Shown here: piece by piece, positions 24,698 through 35,600 of the stretch
Numbering within the stretch: position 1 is the first letter of the stretch
How the letters are laid out: every line of letters starts with the position of its first letter
Source: Rhizomys pruinosus
Taxonomy: Eukaryota; Chordata; Mammalia; Rodentia; Spalacidae
Assembly: GCA_009823505.1 (NCBI GenBank)
Contig: VZQC01005738.1
Span: 354,104-418,103 of the forward strand
Direction: 5' to 3'
DNA length: 64,000 bases
Notes under the pieces: generated by a model
Database searches by the model: none
What the model was told of the DNA's origin: nothing
What the model saw: only the letters and a program-made list of their open reading frames with translations
Program-made: the position numbers and the translations under genes

Positions 24698-24895
24698 TAT
24701 TTTGTATTTTATTTACTATCATTGTGTGAGTGTGTTAGTTCGGGTCTACATATGAAACTGAGCAGTGGGAGGTTAGAGGACAACTTTAGGAAATCCGTTC
24801 TCTCTCTCTATCCTGGGATCCAGGGATTGAACTAAGGTCACTCGGGCTTGGTAGCAAATTCAGCTTTATCTGTTGAAACATCTCAGCAGCCCTTG
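24698..24895 (-). mobile_element. B3/B2-type SINE, antisense, copy 2
   Basis: Counterpart of 13955-14155, with indels ('aactaaggtcactcgggctt' against 'aactcaggtcatcgggctt'). Confidence 0.65.
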
Positions 24896-25264
24896 CCTCT
24901 TCATTTTACCTGAGCCTTCTCAGTGAAAACATGTGCAATATTCACACAAGTGGCTATTCCATTTCATAAGACAGTGAATCCTAAATCTTCCTGTCAATAA
25001 ATACAACTTTGTTTTCTCATCTTCCACATACCCATTTCCGGCTCCCTCTCTGGCTGAACCATACTATTGCCTCCCCATAGTTCTCTTCTTATTCCTCTTT
25101 TGGTTCCAACAATTTTTTTTTTTCTTTTACCTACTAACCTTGCTGGAACATTAGCATCACTGGGTAGACACCCTGCTTTATTTTGCTTTTCTTCTTTCTA
25201 AGGGGGCACATGGTAAATACACACATGCCTGACTTTTGTTGGTGTCGCTTGCTTGGCCAATGAA

Positions 25265-25576
25265 ATTTAAGCACAAGGGGCTGGAGGGAGATGACTCCAC
25301 ACCAAATCCTTGCCTTGTAGTGTAAGACCTGAAATTTGAGCCTGAGAACCTGTGTTAACAAGGCCTGGCGAGAAGTGCTGGGAAAGTAGAGACAGGCAGG
25401 TGTAAGGGCTCAGTGGTCAGCCTACTTGGCAAGTTTCAGAGACTCTAGAGTGACCCTGTCTCGAAAAACAACCAAAAAACCACGGTGGACATCAGCTGAA
25501 AAAAACACTCCCAGGTTGTCTTCCAAACCTAGACATGTACCACAAACACACACACACCACACACACACACACAAGA
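25265..25576 (+). mobile_element. B3-type SINE with CA tail, copy 2
   Basis: Counterpart of 14535-14832. The CA run is broken ('acacaccacacacac'), typical of long-read error. Confidence 0.65.
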
Positions 25577-26394
25577 ATTGTAGACCACTGTTCATAGAAC
25601 CTGTCCTCCAACAAGCAGACCATGGGCAGATGCCTTCTTCCCAAGGTTGGTTGCACCCACTTCCCTAGGATCATCACAGCTAAACTTGTTGATTGTTACT
25701 CTCTGCAAGAAAGGAGAGGCAGGGAGAATCGGCCACAGTTCCCAACCAACCAGTCAGCCCTAGTTGCTGGGGAGCGGCTAAGGATATGTAGGATGAGGAA
25801 GTTTGGGGGAGGGTCTCTTGCTATTTTGTGCAGCTGTGTGGAACTCACAATCCATGCCTGGATGGAGACTTTCTAGTGTGGCCTTAGGAGGGGAGCATCC
25901 ACACTCCTGGAAGGAAACCCTCACCATTGCTCTGTAAGAAAGCACCATAAACTCCCTGGTTTTCCACACTGTAGTTTGGCAAAATTGCACCTTGGTTTGT
26001 TGTAGGGACAAAGAGAGGAGGGGCCAGATGTTGTTTGCCGCTCCCAGAAGGAATTTTAGCTTTCCCTGCACTCATGACATCCAGGCTACATACAGGAACC
26101 TGCATGCATAATGACATACTTAGTCCCGAACGTGAACCTATGCCCTTCAGGGGCTGTGAAGTTCAATATCCATTTTTTTTTATTTCCCCTACCACAGTGA
26201 TTGACAGTGCTTTGACAGCTTACAGCAGGATGAGGTGGACCAGTACTCCCACTTGAGCCATGATGGGCAGGTGGTTTGAGCAATGCATCAATGTGCCATG
26301 CGTTTGTATAAATGAAAGTCTGAATCTATTTGTTGGTGTTGAACTGCTGATGCCTCTTAGGCCTTCTTCCTCCTTCCTCTTCCCTCTCATCCCC
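25577..26394. other. Non-coding DNA, copy 2
   Basis: Counterpart of 14833-15659; no feature recognised. Noisy at about 25577-25770 and 26055-26165. Confidence 0.4.
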
Positions 26395-26630
26395 AATTTG
26401 CTTTATTTTAATTTAAATTTATTTTTCTTTTATGTACATGAGGTTTTGCCTGCATGCATGTAAAGTGCACCCATGTGTTAAGAATGGCCTGTGTATGCCA
26501 GAAGAGGGTGAAAGCTCCCATGGAAACTGGAGTAACACATGGTTCTTATCTGCTGTGTGTTAATTGTCAGGTTCTCTTAACCTTAATTGCCAGTGATTCA
26601 ACCTCTGTGCCATCTCTCCAGGCCCCTAGT
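26395..26630 (-). mobile_element. B2-type SINE, antisense, copy 2
   Basis: Counterpart of 15660-15896 with small indels. Confidence 0.65.
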
Positions 26631-26631
26631 T

Positions 26632-27042
26632 GCTTTATGTTGTTGTGAAAAAAATGTCCAAAAGCAACTTGGGGATGGAACAGGGTTGATTTCATCTTCA
26701 TCTTCCGCTTTTCAGTAAATCATAGAGGAATGTCAGAGCAGGAACCAAGTGGTGGCAGGAGCTGAAAGCAGAGACCATGGAGGAACACTACCTACTGACT
26801 AGCTCCTCTGGCCTGTGCCCAACCTACTTTCTTATACAAAACACGACCACCTGCCCAGGGATAGCACCCCCCACAGTGGACTAGGCCCTGTCACATTCAT
26901 CAGAAAATAAGAAAATGCCCTATAGAGGAGCTTAAAGGACAATCTGATGGAGGGAAAATTCCATACAATTGAGGTTCCTTCTTACAGGTGTCTGTACTCT
27001 GGTCATGTGGTCAAGTTGACAAAAAATACAACCTAGCACTTC
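26632..27042 (-). mobile_element. MT-type LTR, antisense, copy 2
   Basis: Counterpart of 15900-16290 and one of the most altered blocks. Some words are nearer to the family consensus than copy 1 ('gactagctcctctggc', 'tgcccagggatagcacc'), so it may contain reads from another genomic copy of the repeat. Confidence 0.55.
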
Positions 27043-27329
27043 CTGCCCTCCATCTGAACATGCTGATTGAAAATGCTGACGATCCCTTTCTTGACTATTG
27101 GGCGAGATTAGAGCTATGCATTCACCCTGGCCCCAGGCCTCAACCACCTCAAATCATATCAAACTATGTTCAGACTGCACTAGGAGATCTACTCTCCCAT
27201 CCAGGGACACTTCACTGTGGGATAGCATGCTCTGCTCTCTTAGGATGTATGTGACATCATTAATCTTGATGTCTGAAACCAAATTTTGAGTGGAGAGCTA
27301 TTTCTAAGAATTGGCCACAGTATGGGGTT

Positions 27330-27512
27330 GGAGGGCTGGTTCTGTGGTTAAGAGCATGACTACTCTGCAGATTGGCCCATGTCAGGTGGCTCCAGCTAAT
27401 TGTAACTCCAGTCCAGGGTATCAGACGCCCTCTTCTGGTCCTTATAATACCTGCATTCACATGTTTATAACACCGACACAGACATATAAATAAACATGAA
27501 TTTTATAAACAA
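27330..27512 (+). mobile_element. B2-type SINE, copy 2
   Basis: Counterpart of 16578-16765. Near 27416-27440 it reads closer to the B2 consensus ('gacgccctcttctggtcc') than copy 1 does. Confidence 0.65.
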
Positions 27513-27654
27513 AGAAATGCCCACACTGGTTTGTGATGTGGATGTCTGTTGCTTTGGAAGGAGTAATGACTACTGCATTGACAACACTCTAGTTCTTGAT
27601 CTATGTGTTCATGATGTTCGAATTGTTCATTTTGTAAAAATTAATTGATCTTTG

Positions 27655-27825
27655 CCAGGTGTTTTTGTATGTGGAGCACGCCTTTAATACTAAGCCCACT
27701 CAGGAGGCAGAGGCAGGGAGGATCTTGAGAGTTCAAGGCCACGCCTGGTCTACAGAGTAAGTTCCAGGATAGCTGGAGCTACAGGGAGACCCTTTGTCTT
27801 GAAAAGGACCAAAAAAAAAAATACA
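27655..27825 (+). mobile_element. B1 SINE, copy 2
   Basis: Counterpart of 16905-17060 with several insertions ('gtgtttttgtatgtggagc', 'ccctttgtcttg'). Confidence 0.75.
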
Positions 27826-28019
27826 CCTATTGGATGTCTTTTATGTCTGTGTGTCATAATACGTTTAAGAGATTATTATGGCATTTATTGGCCATATTCT
27901 TAAATAACTTGAACTCTGTCTTCTTTATCTTCAGGGTATTCTTTGAGGTGGGGTAGTGTGTCTGTTGTGGAATGGGGTTAGTGACAGAAAAAGGAAGCAG
28001 ACACTTTTAAAATCTAGTT

Positions 28020-28180
28020 ATAGGCCAGGTATGGTGATGGTGACTGAACACCTAAATTTCCTGTACTAGGGATGCCGGCATAAGGTGGATGAGAATCAAG
28101 AGAGCCTGGCTACCACAGTGAGTTCAAGGCAAGTCTGGATTATGAAGGACCTGTTCAAAGACAGACCAGAATAAAGAAAT
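28020..28180 (+). mobile_element. B1-like SINE, copy 2
   Basis: Counterpart of 17255-17405, strongly altered by indels. Confidence 0.6.
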
Positions 28181-28565
28181 ACAAGCCATGATATAAATGC
28201 CAATACAGGCCCCACAAAACAATCCCCTTTACAATTGCAAGAGAGTACCTGGTGAGAACTCAGGCAGGAAGCGGCGTATCGGCCACTGTATCAGCTACAA
28301 CCAGCCAGCTCCTGCTGACTGACCCCTGTTCTCACTTTGTTCACCATCACCACCCATAAGTTTTGCTATCTTGGAAATTCACATCAGTAAAACCGTACAG
28401 CATATACTACCTTGTGTCTGGCTCCTCTCACTCAATGTATTATTTCTGAGATTCGTCCATTTGCTATGGAATATAGCACATTTACGTTTCCTCCCCTCTA
28501 TTGTATACCACTGTATGAAAGTACCATAATCCATTTCTCCATCTACCCGTTGACAGTTTGTGTGT

Positions 28566-28862
28566 TGTCTGTTGTTGCTTGTGATTAAAACACCATGGCC
28601 CAAGCAACTTATACCGGGAAGCGTTGATTGGGCCAACATCCAGGAAGATTGGGAGCGAGTCACCAGGGGAGGTATGGCAAGAGGCAGCTGGGCCAAGTGG
28701 CTGAGGATTTGCATCTTCAAGCACCAGTGGATGGGAGCAGAGAGGGCACCTGGAAGGGGGAGGATACTATGACCTTCCCTAAACAGCACCACCACCTGAC
28801 CAAGTAGTCAAATACTGGAGTCTTCGGGGGGACATTTCTCATTCAACCCATATTTGATCATC
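28566..28862 (-). mobile_element. ORR1-like LTR, antisense, copy 2
   Basis: Counterpart of 17779-18068, noisy at its first 80 bp and last 20 bp. Confidence 0.6.
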
Positions 28863-28929
28863 TTAGTAACTGGATATTTTGAATAACGCGATGCTACGAA
28901 CAAGTCCTTTTATAGCAAGAATATGTCAG

Positions 28930-29212
28930 GTCCAGAGAGATGGCTCCGTGGGAAAGAACTTATTGTGGAAGGCACCAGGATCCGGATTCAATCCCCAGAA
29001 CACACATGAAAGCCAGACATGGCAGCATGAGAGGTCGTTTAAAATCCCGCCACTCCTGTGGCGGGATGTGCGGGGGACCACAGGAGAGTCCCAGGAACGC
29101 TCCGGGGCCCGGCTGGCCTGGTATGGCAGACAAGAGACCTGATGTCAAAGTTGACATCAAGGACCAGAACTGAGTTGTCCTCTTGACCTTCACATTATGC
29201 CCCTCCAACACA

Positions 29213-29250
<38 letters not shown>
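28930..29250 (+). mobile_element. B3-type SINE with CA tail, copy 2
   Basis: Counterpart of 18150-18470. A stretch near 29009-29056 differs in content ('catgaaagccagacatggca'), matching the usual SINE consensus better than copy 1. Confidence 0.65.
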
Positions 29251-29811
29251 ATATGTAGAGGGGAGATCATTTGCCATAGGCCATATCCACATCCTGCTTT
29301 AGGAGACAATGCTAAACTGTCCTGTCCTGTACTGTACACAACAGCACCAACCTATATTTCCACTAGCAGTGTGAGCTGCCCACATTTCTGCCAGGCCTGG
29401 GAATCATCAGCCATTTAATTTTAGCAGTTCTGTTAGGAGTATTGGAAAATCATAATTGTGTTTCCCTGAGGACTGTTAATGTTCTTGGACCATTTGGAAA
29501 TCTTCCTCAGGGATGTCACTGTTAACATGCTTCGCACCTCTTCCCTCATTTTCTTTGCAGTTCTTTAAATATTCTGGCCACAAGTCCTTTGTGAGTTCTA
29601 TGAATTACAAATGCACTCTCATTTTGTGGTTTGTCTTTTTAATCTCTTAATGTTGTCTTCTGATGATAAAAGCTATTAATTTTGTTGAGGTCCTCTACAT
29701 CTATCTTTTCCTTTTTTAGCATTTCTTTCACATGTGTTTTGTTGAAGAAATATTTTCTTCTCCAAACTCACAACAGTATTTACCTATATTACATGATATC
29801 ATTTTCTTTTC

Positions 29812-30165
29812 ACATGTAAGTTTTTAGTTTTTATTTTGTGAATTAAGGAAGGGTCGTGGGGCACACGTGGGCCACGGCGCATGTGTGGAAGTCAGAAGAC
29901 ACACTTTTTGGGAGTTGGTTCTCGTCTTCCACCTGTGAAGACACTCTCTCTGGTTTCTGCTGCTATGCAGGGTACTCCATGCTAGTTGGCCCGGATTTCT
30001 GGGGATGTTCTTCCTGGCTTCCCCTCCTATCGTTTGCCTTCGGAGTGCTAGGATTACAGATGGACACCACCCACTGCATGCAGCTTTTATATGGGTTCGG
30101 GTCGAATACATGTCTTTAGGCTTGCACAGCAGGTGCTTTACCCCACTGAATTATTCCCTAGGCCT
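29812..30165 (-). mobile_element. B3-type SINE, antisense, copy 2
   Basis: Counterpart of 19041-19385 with scattered indels. Confidence 0.5.
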
Positions 30166-30617
30166 CACGTTCAGTTATGTGAGCCATGTGGAACCACTTT
30201 TATAATGTAATGTGAGGTAGAGTTGAAGATTCATTTTTTACACTTATATTTCATACACACACTATATATATTATCTGAGTGTACCTTGTCCTATTTAACC
30301 AGCCACTTCTCAAATGCCAATCCTCTCTTGAGGGCCCCAAATCACTGAATTAAGGAGGTAACTTCTACTACAGCCCCATCTTGGATTACTGAGGTCATTT
30401 TGATGGTAGGGTTGAGGAGAACTAGTACACTACCATCGCTTGTAGACAGGTCAGCACCTCTCCTAATCAGTAAGTTAAAGATTATGAGGAAATAATTTTT
30501 GTGTGCGATAATAAGATATCTCTGTCTTTGGTTCTTTTGGCTCACCTGACTCCAATGTTCTTTTACTGTAAACAAGTTTCATGTCCTATATATGTTTAAA
30601 TGTATCTGTGGGTATGG

Positions 30618-30735
30618 TGTAATATATATATGAGAATATATATATATATATATATATATATCTATATATATATATAATTTATAGAGAGGAGAGAGGAGAG
30701 AGAGTGGAGAGGAGTGAGGAGAGAGAGAGAGACTC
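30618..30735. repeat. (AT)n followed by GA-rich tract
   Basis: AT run to about 30676, then GAGAG-rich sequence. The duplication match ends within the AT run. Confidence 0.8.
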
Positions 30736-30850
30736 CTTGTAGCCCCCGCTGGCTTTGGAACCACGTAGACAGGCTGGCCTCAATTCTCAAGAGAAGCCCC
30801 TGCTTTCCTATAGGTTTGCTAGGATTAAAGGTGTGCTTTACCAGGCTCAG
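30732..30850 (-). mobile_element. B1 SINE, antisense, abutting the MaLR element
   Basis: Reversed B1 body ('gtagacaggctggcctcaat', 'gctaggattaaaggtgtgc', 'accaggctcag'). It runs directly into the 5' LTR. Confidence 0.65.
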
Positions 30851-31210
30851 TTGGTGGTTTGAGTGAGTGTCTCCCATAGGTTGTAGGTATTCAGACATTT
30901 GTCTTCAGTTGGGTGGCACTGTTTTTGGAAGCTTAGGCAGTGTGGCCTTGCAGGAGGAAAGCTATGTATTAGGGGCGATTCGTTGAGTTTTAACAAGTAT
31001 CGTGGTCTACAGTTGCTCTCTTCTGCTTCCTGTGCTCTTTGATAGATGTGACCCTCGGCTTGCTGGTCTAGCCCCAGCCTCCATGCCTCTTGTCACAATG
31101 GACTCTAATTTCTAATTCCCTGGAACAGTCACTCGTAAGCTCAAATAAACTTTCTTTTCTCAGTTCCTTGGTCTGGTGTTTTATCACAGCAAAGAAAAGT
31201 GACTCATACA
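30851..31210 (+). repeat. 5' LTR of the MaLR element
   Basis: Starts 'ttggtggtttgagtgagt' (one G lost against the 3' LTR's TGTGGTGG) and ends 'gactcataca'. AATAAA polyadenylation motif lies in 'caaataaactttc'. It has an internal 7-bp repeat (TTTCTAA) absent from the other LTR. Confidence 0.75.
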
Positions 31211-32570
31211 GTTATTTGGTACAGAGCGTGGGCTGTTGGCTGTGAAGAACCTGACATGTGGATTGGACTGTTTGGAGGAATGTGGAAGACCTTTGGAACT
31301 TGGGCTTAGAAAAGGCTGTTGACTACTGTAAGCAGAGCTTAATGGGACATTCTAGTTGAAGCCTGGAAGAAAGCATTGGCTGCAAAAGATGTTGTTCCAG
31401 GGGAAAATAAAGACTTAGGCAACAAATGGGATATTTTGAAAAAGAGTCTGGCAGCAGTTTACCCACAGCCCAAATACTTGCCTGATGACTAGTTGAAAAA
31501 TCAATGGACTGATGTCTTGGCAGAGGATATTTCAAAACAGCCTAAACATGTAGAAATGTTGGCGTGGCTTTTAATGGTGAATATTGTTTAGATCTACAGT
31601 GAAAAAGAAAATGGGGCAGAGAGAAATGCAGAATGAAGTTTGGATCTGATAACTGCACGAGGAAGATTAAAGATGGGGCCAAAGCATGTGAAGGAGATGT
31701 TCCTTTCCTAAGGCATCTAAAGTGAAATTTTTAAAGAAGATGCCTGCGAGGATTTACAAGTAACACAAAAGAATCAGTACCTTTTGGGAAAGACCACACC
31801 CAGCTTATCCATCAGCAAGTCCAGGGCAGAGAAACGTTGCACATGTGTTTGAAATAGGCCAGAGTCCCATCCTGAACTCACAGCCCAGATTCGGTGATGT
31901 GATTTCATTCACATTGTGCTGGCTTAGAGGCATGAAGTTTGAAAGAGTGAACTGGTCGTCAGTTCTTCCTCCAAGGTTTCAGCGAGCTGCCAAGGTTAGG
32001 CAGAGTGCAGCAGGGGTTGTCCCTGAATAAAGAAGGCTTTGATAGGCCATTGCGTGAAGCTGTGCAGCTGAAGTCTGGTTGGCAGTGGAGACCCAAGAAG
32101 ACATTTGAGATCTGCCAGACCTGTGAGATATTGCCAAGCAGAGCTGTATAAGGGATTGGACACCAGCCTAAGAGAGAGATGTATGTTGCAAGAAAAACTG
32201 GAAGAATTGAGCCATTTCTAGCCCTTTTGGAAGTCAAGTCCCAGAGGGTGCACATGTAGATACTGGACTTGGTTTGCCCTGCTGTTTTCGGTCTTGTTTT
32301 GGGTTCCAGTATTTCCTCACTTGCCTCTATTCTTCCCTTTTTGGAATGGGAACGTGTATTCAGTTTCCACTGTACTTTGGGAGTGTGTAATTTGTCTTTG
32401 ATTTTACGGGAGCTTACAGTTAAGAGATTGGCCTGAGTCTCAGAAGAGACTTGGACTGTAGACTTTTGAATGGCATTGAAACTGGTAAAGACTATGGGGA
32501 CTTTTAAGGTTGGACTAAATGCATTTTGCATTTTATATGGTCAGGAGCCTATGGGGGCCAAGGAGTGGAA
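31211..32570 (+). mobile_element. MaLR internal region
   Basis: Begins 'gttatttggtacagagcg', where the primer-binding region is expected, and ends in a purine-rich tract (32553-32570, 'gggggccaaggagtggaa') just before the 3' LTR, as a polypurine tract should. No intact protein is encoded; the minus-strand frame here is spurious. Confidence 0.65.
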
Positions 32571-32928
32571 TGTGGTGGTTTGAATGAGTGTCCCCCGTAG
32601 GCTGTAAGTATTCAGACATTTGTCTCCAGTTGGTGGCACTGTTTTTGGAGGTCTTAGAAGGTGTGGCCTTGCTAGGGGAAGTACGTTATTGGGGGCAGGC
32701 TTAGTGAATTTAACAAGCCTCGTGGTCTACAGTTGCTCTCTCTCTGCTTCCTGTGCTCTTTGCAAGATGTGACCCTCGGCTTGCTGCTCCAGATCCAGCC
32801 ACCATGCCTCCTGCCACAATGGACTCTAATTCCCTGGAACAGTCAATCGTAAGCTCAAATAAACTCTTCCTTTTATAAGTTCCTTGGTCATGGTGCTTTA
32901 TCACAGCAACAGAAAAGTGACTAATACA
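32571..32928 (+). repeat. 3' LTR of the MaLR element
   Basis: Starts TGTGGTGGTTTGAATG and ends 'gactaataca' (TG...CA ends). AATAAA is in 'caaataaactctt'. Confidence 0.8.
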
Positions 32929-32994
32929 CTCTCCTATATTAGTTTGTGGATGGTTGTTTTGTTTTTCTTATGTCTTTGAGGTCCAGTATAGTAT

Positions 32995-33245
32995 TACATA
33001 GCATAGCATAGCATAGCATAGCACAGCACAGCACAGCACAGCACAGCACTGCACTGCACCGCACTGCATCACATGGCATGGCACTGCACAGCACAGCACT
33101 GCACTGCACTGCGCCACACTGCACTGCACTGCACAGCACAGCACAGCACGGCATGGCACAGCACAGCACAGCACAGCATGGCACAGCACAGCACAGCACT
33201 GCACCGCACTGCTCTGCACAGCACAGCACAGCATTGCACTGCATC
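32995..33245. repeat. Pentanucleotide array (GCACA variants)
   Basis: About 50 units of a 5-bp repeat, ordered by variant: AGCAT first, then AGCAC, then mixed ACTGC, ATGGC and AGCAC. Some units differ in length. Cys-Ala-Val-Leu frames on the minus strand and His/Thr/Ala/Gln frames on the plus strand are repeat artefacts. Confidence 0.95.
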
Positions 33246-33497
33246 ACAGCCTGTAGGCCAAAGAAAAATGTTTCCTTGCCTGCCTGTTGCTAACTCAGAA
33301 CAAGCAGCTAAATAAAGCAAGAAGAGGGGCTAAGGATCTGGCTGCTGATAGCAGGTCCCCTTCCAGTTCTGCCTCCTGTCAGAGATGTGGCCGTGTGAGT
33401 TCCCATTGCTGTCCTCAGCTTCAGCTGCACTGATCAACTCACACACAGGAGCACTGACCTAGTGTTATCACAGGTTGTGCACTAGTGCTGTGATTGT
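33246..33497. other. No feature recognised
   Basis: Short non-coding stretch between the pentamer array and a GT run. Confidence 0.4.
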
Positions 33498-33685
33498 GTG
33501 TGTGTGTGTGTGCGTGTGTGCATGTTGCTGCTGTTGTTGGAGATAGGTCTTGCTCTAGAGCTCTGGCTGACCTGGAGCTCCCTATATGCACCGTGCTGGC
33601 CTCCAACTCACCATGATTTTCCTGCCTCTGCTCTCGAGTGCTGGGATTCCTGGTGTGCAGCACAAAGCCCAGCTCTATCACAGGT
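33498..33685 (-). mobile_element. (GT)n and antisense B1-like SINE
   Basis: GT run at 33498-33520, then 'gtcttgctctagagctctgg', 'gtgctgggattcctggtgtg', a reversed and diverged B1 body. Confidence 0.6.
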
Positions 33686-33954
33686 TGTTTATCTTCCCAC
33701 ACAGACTACATCTGCCTCCTGTTATCTTTTTCTGCTTTTCACAAAGAAACTCAACTAATACCCTGGGAGCCCTCACGGAGGGCTGAGGAAGAAGATGAAA
33801 ACTTTGAGGTTTGCTAATGTAATTAGCATCCTTCCATGAGTGCTGAGTTGCTCCTTCACAGTCCAAAGCCACACTTTGAAAAAGAAAGGCATCTTGTTTG
33901 TTCCTTGCTCACTTGCTCTGGTTTGTTTTTGCTTTTTGTTTTTTGAATGTATCT

Positions 33955-34162
33955 TTAAAATATTTCCTTTATTTATTTTAATTTTATGTATATGGGTGTA
34001 TTGCTTGCATGCAATGCCCAAGAAGGTCAGAAAAGGGTGTTAGATTCCCTGGAACTGGAATTACAGATGGTAGTTAGCTGCCATGTGTGTGCTGGGACTC
34101 AAACCTGGATCCTCTGTAAGAGCAGCCAGTGCGCTTAACCGTTAACCCATCTCTTCAGCCCC
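33955..34162 (-). mobile_element. B2-type SINE, antisense
   Basis: Starts T/A-rich ('tttatttattttaatttta'), continues 'tgcttgcatgcaatgccc', 'tccctggaactggaattaca', ends 'ccatctcttcagcccc'. Confidence 0.75.
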
Positions 34163-34303
34163 ATTTTTGATACAGGGTCTCATGTAACCCACAGAGGCAT
34201 CAAATTTGCCCAGGAGCCAAAGCTGCCTTGCAATCCTGATCCTCTCACCTCCACCCCACCCCCCAAGTGCTGGGATTGTCAGTTTGCACCACACTGCTCA
34301 GCT
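34163..34303 (-). mobile_element. B1/B4-like SINE, antisense
   Basis: 'tgatacagggtctcatgtaa' then 'caagtgctgggattgtcag' and 'gcaccacactgctcagcta': reversed, diverged B1-related element. Confidence 0.6.
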
Positions 34304-34304
34304 A

Positions 34305-34425
34305 ACATGAAAGGGTCTCCCTGTAGCGCCAGCTGGCCTGGAACTCATTATGTAGACCAGGCTGGCCTTGAACTCACAGAGATCTGCCTGCCTGTGCCCC
34401 TGCCCCTGCCTGTGCCCCTGCCCCT

Positions 34426-34456
<31 letters not shown>

Positions 34457-34618
34457 TCCCTGCCCCTGCCCCTGCCCCTGCCTCTGCCTCCTCTGCCTCT
34501 GCCTCTGCCCCTGCCCCTGCCTCTGCGTCCTCTGCCTCCCCTGCCCCTGCCCTTGTCCCTGCCTCTGCCTCTGCCTCGAGTGCTGGGATTAAAGGTATGT
34601 GCCACTATCACACCTTGG
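34305..34618 (-). mobile_element. B1 SINE, antisense, interrupted by hexamer array
   Basis: Left part 'gtagaccaggctggccttga' and right part 'gagtgctgggattaaaggta' are the two halves of one reversed B1. Between them the usual short TGCCTCTGCCT segment has grown to about 190 bp. Confidence 0.85.
34385..34578. repeat. (CTGCCY)n hexamer array inside B1
   Basis: About 32 copies of a 6-bp unit, mostly TGCCCC and TGCCTC with occasional TGTCCC and TGCGTC and some dropped bases. The Leu/Pro frames are repeat artefacts. Confidence 0.95.
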
Positions 34619-34731
34619 CAGTAAAGTGTAATTTTTAGTTAATTTTTTCCAGAGGTGGATTGAGTGAAACAAATAAGGAGTGAACATCCAGCTGTGGAAC
34701 CGAAGAGCAATGATGTGTCCTCTCCTACAAT
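34619..34731. other. Flank between B1 and the 13-bp array
   Basis: About 110 bp of unique sequence. The words 'agctgtggaaccg' near 34690 hint at very degenerate units before the array proper. Confidence 0.4.
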
Positions 34732-35504
34732 CTGTTCTGTGGTTCCATTCCCAGGTCCTATGCTGTTCTCCTGCTTTGTGGTTTCATTCTTTGGCTCCAT
34801 TCAGTGGTTCCACTCTGTGGCTCCATTCTGTGGTTCCACTCTGTGGCTCCATTCTGTGGCCCTATTCTGTGGTTCCACTCTGTGGCTCCATTCTGTGGCC
34901 CCATTCTGTAGTTCCACTCTGTAGTTCCACTCTGTGACTCCATTCTGTGGTTCCACTCTGTAGTTCCATTCTGTGGTTCCACTCTGTGGCTCTATTCTGT
35001 GGTTCCACTCTGGCCCTATTCTGTGGCCCTATTCTGTGGCCCCATTCTGTGGCTCCATTCTGTGGTTCCACTCTGTGGCTCCACTCTGTGGCTCCACTCT
35101 GTGGCCCCATTCTGTGGCCTCATTCTGTGGCTCCACTCTGTGGCCCCATTCTGTGGCTCCACTCTGTGGCCCCACTCTGTGGCTCCACTCTGTGTTCCAT
35201 TCTGTGGCTCCACTCTGTGGCCCCACTCTGGCTCCACTCTGTGGCCCCATTCTGTGGTTCCACTCTGTGGCTCCAATCTGTGGCCCCATTCTGTGGTTCC
35301 AATCTGTGGATACATTCTGTGGCTCCGTTCTGTGGCTCCATTCTCTGGCCCCATTCTGTGGCTCCGTTCTGTGGCCCCATTCTGTGGCCCCTTTCTGTGG
35401 CTCCGTTCTGTGGCCCCTTTCTGTGGTTCCACTATGTGGTTCCACTCTGTGGCCCCATTCTGTGGCCCCGTTCTGTGGCCTCTCTGGTTCCACTCTGTGG
35501 CCCC

Positions 35505-35600
35505 ATTCTGTGGCCCCATTCTGTTCTGTGGCCCCATTCTGTGGCTCCATTCTGTGGTTCCACTCTGTGGCCCCATTCTGTGGCCCCATTCTGTTCTGTG
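35505..35600. repeat. 70-bp block duplication in the 13-bp array
   Basis: The length-variant junction 'ccattctgttctgtggcccc' occurs near 35518 and again about 70 bp later, with matching units around it. Confidence 0.8.

Larger units (their letters stand above)
28335..30580 (-). mobile_element. Ancient L1M fragment with insertions, copy 2
   Basis: Counterpart of 17565-19800. L1M pieces are nearly unchanged (about 28335-28565, 29240-29525, 29560-29805, 30165-30545), while the younger insertions inside are noisy. Confidence 0.6.
30851..32928 (+). mobile_element. Complete ERVL-MaLR (ORR1-like) element
   Basis: Two direct LTRs (30851-31210 and 32571-32928, 360 and 358 bp) flank a 1360-bp internal region. 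MaLRs are non-autonomous LTR retrotransposons mobilised by ERV-L-type machinery, and no gag or pol reading frame is expected or seen. LTRs differ at roughly one site in seven by eye, so the insertion is old. The 5-bp flanks (CTCAG / CTCTC) are only a partial match, so the target-site duplication is unproven. Confidence 0.75.

Noticed and set aside
31959..32531. A 190-codon minus-strand ORF
   Set aside because: It lies inside the MaLR internal region, antisense to it; MaLR internal regions are non-coding.
32939..33320. Cys/Ala-rich minus-strand proteins over the pentamer array
   Set aside because: Pure repeat translation with no conserved features.
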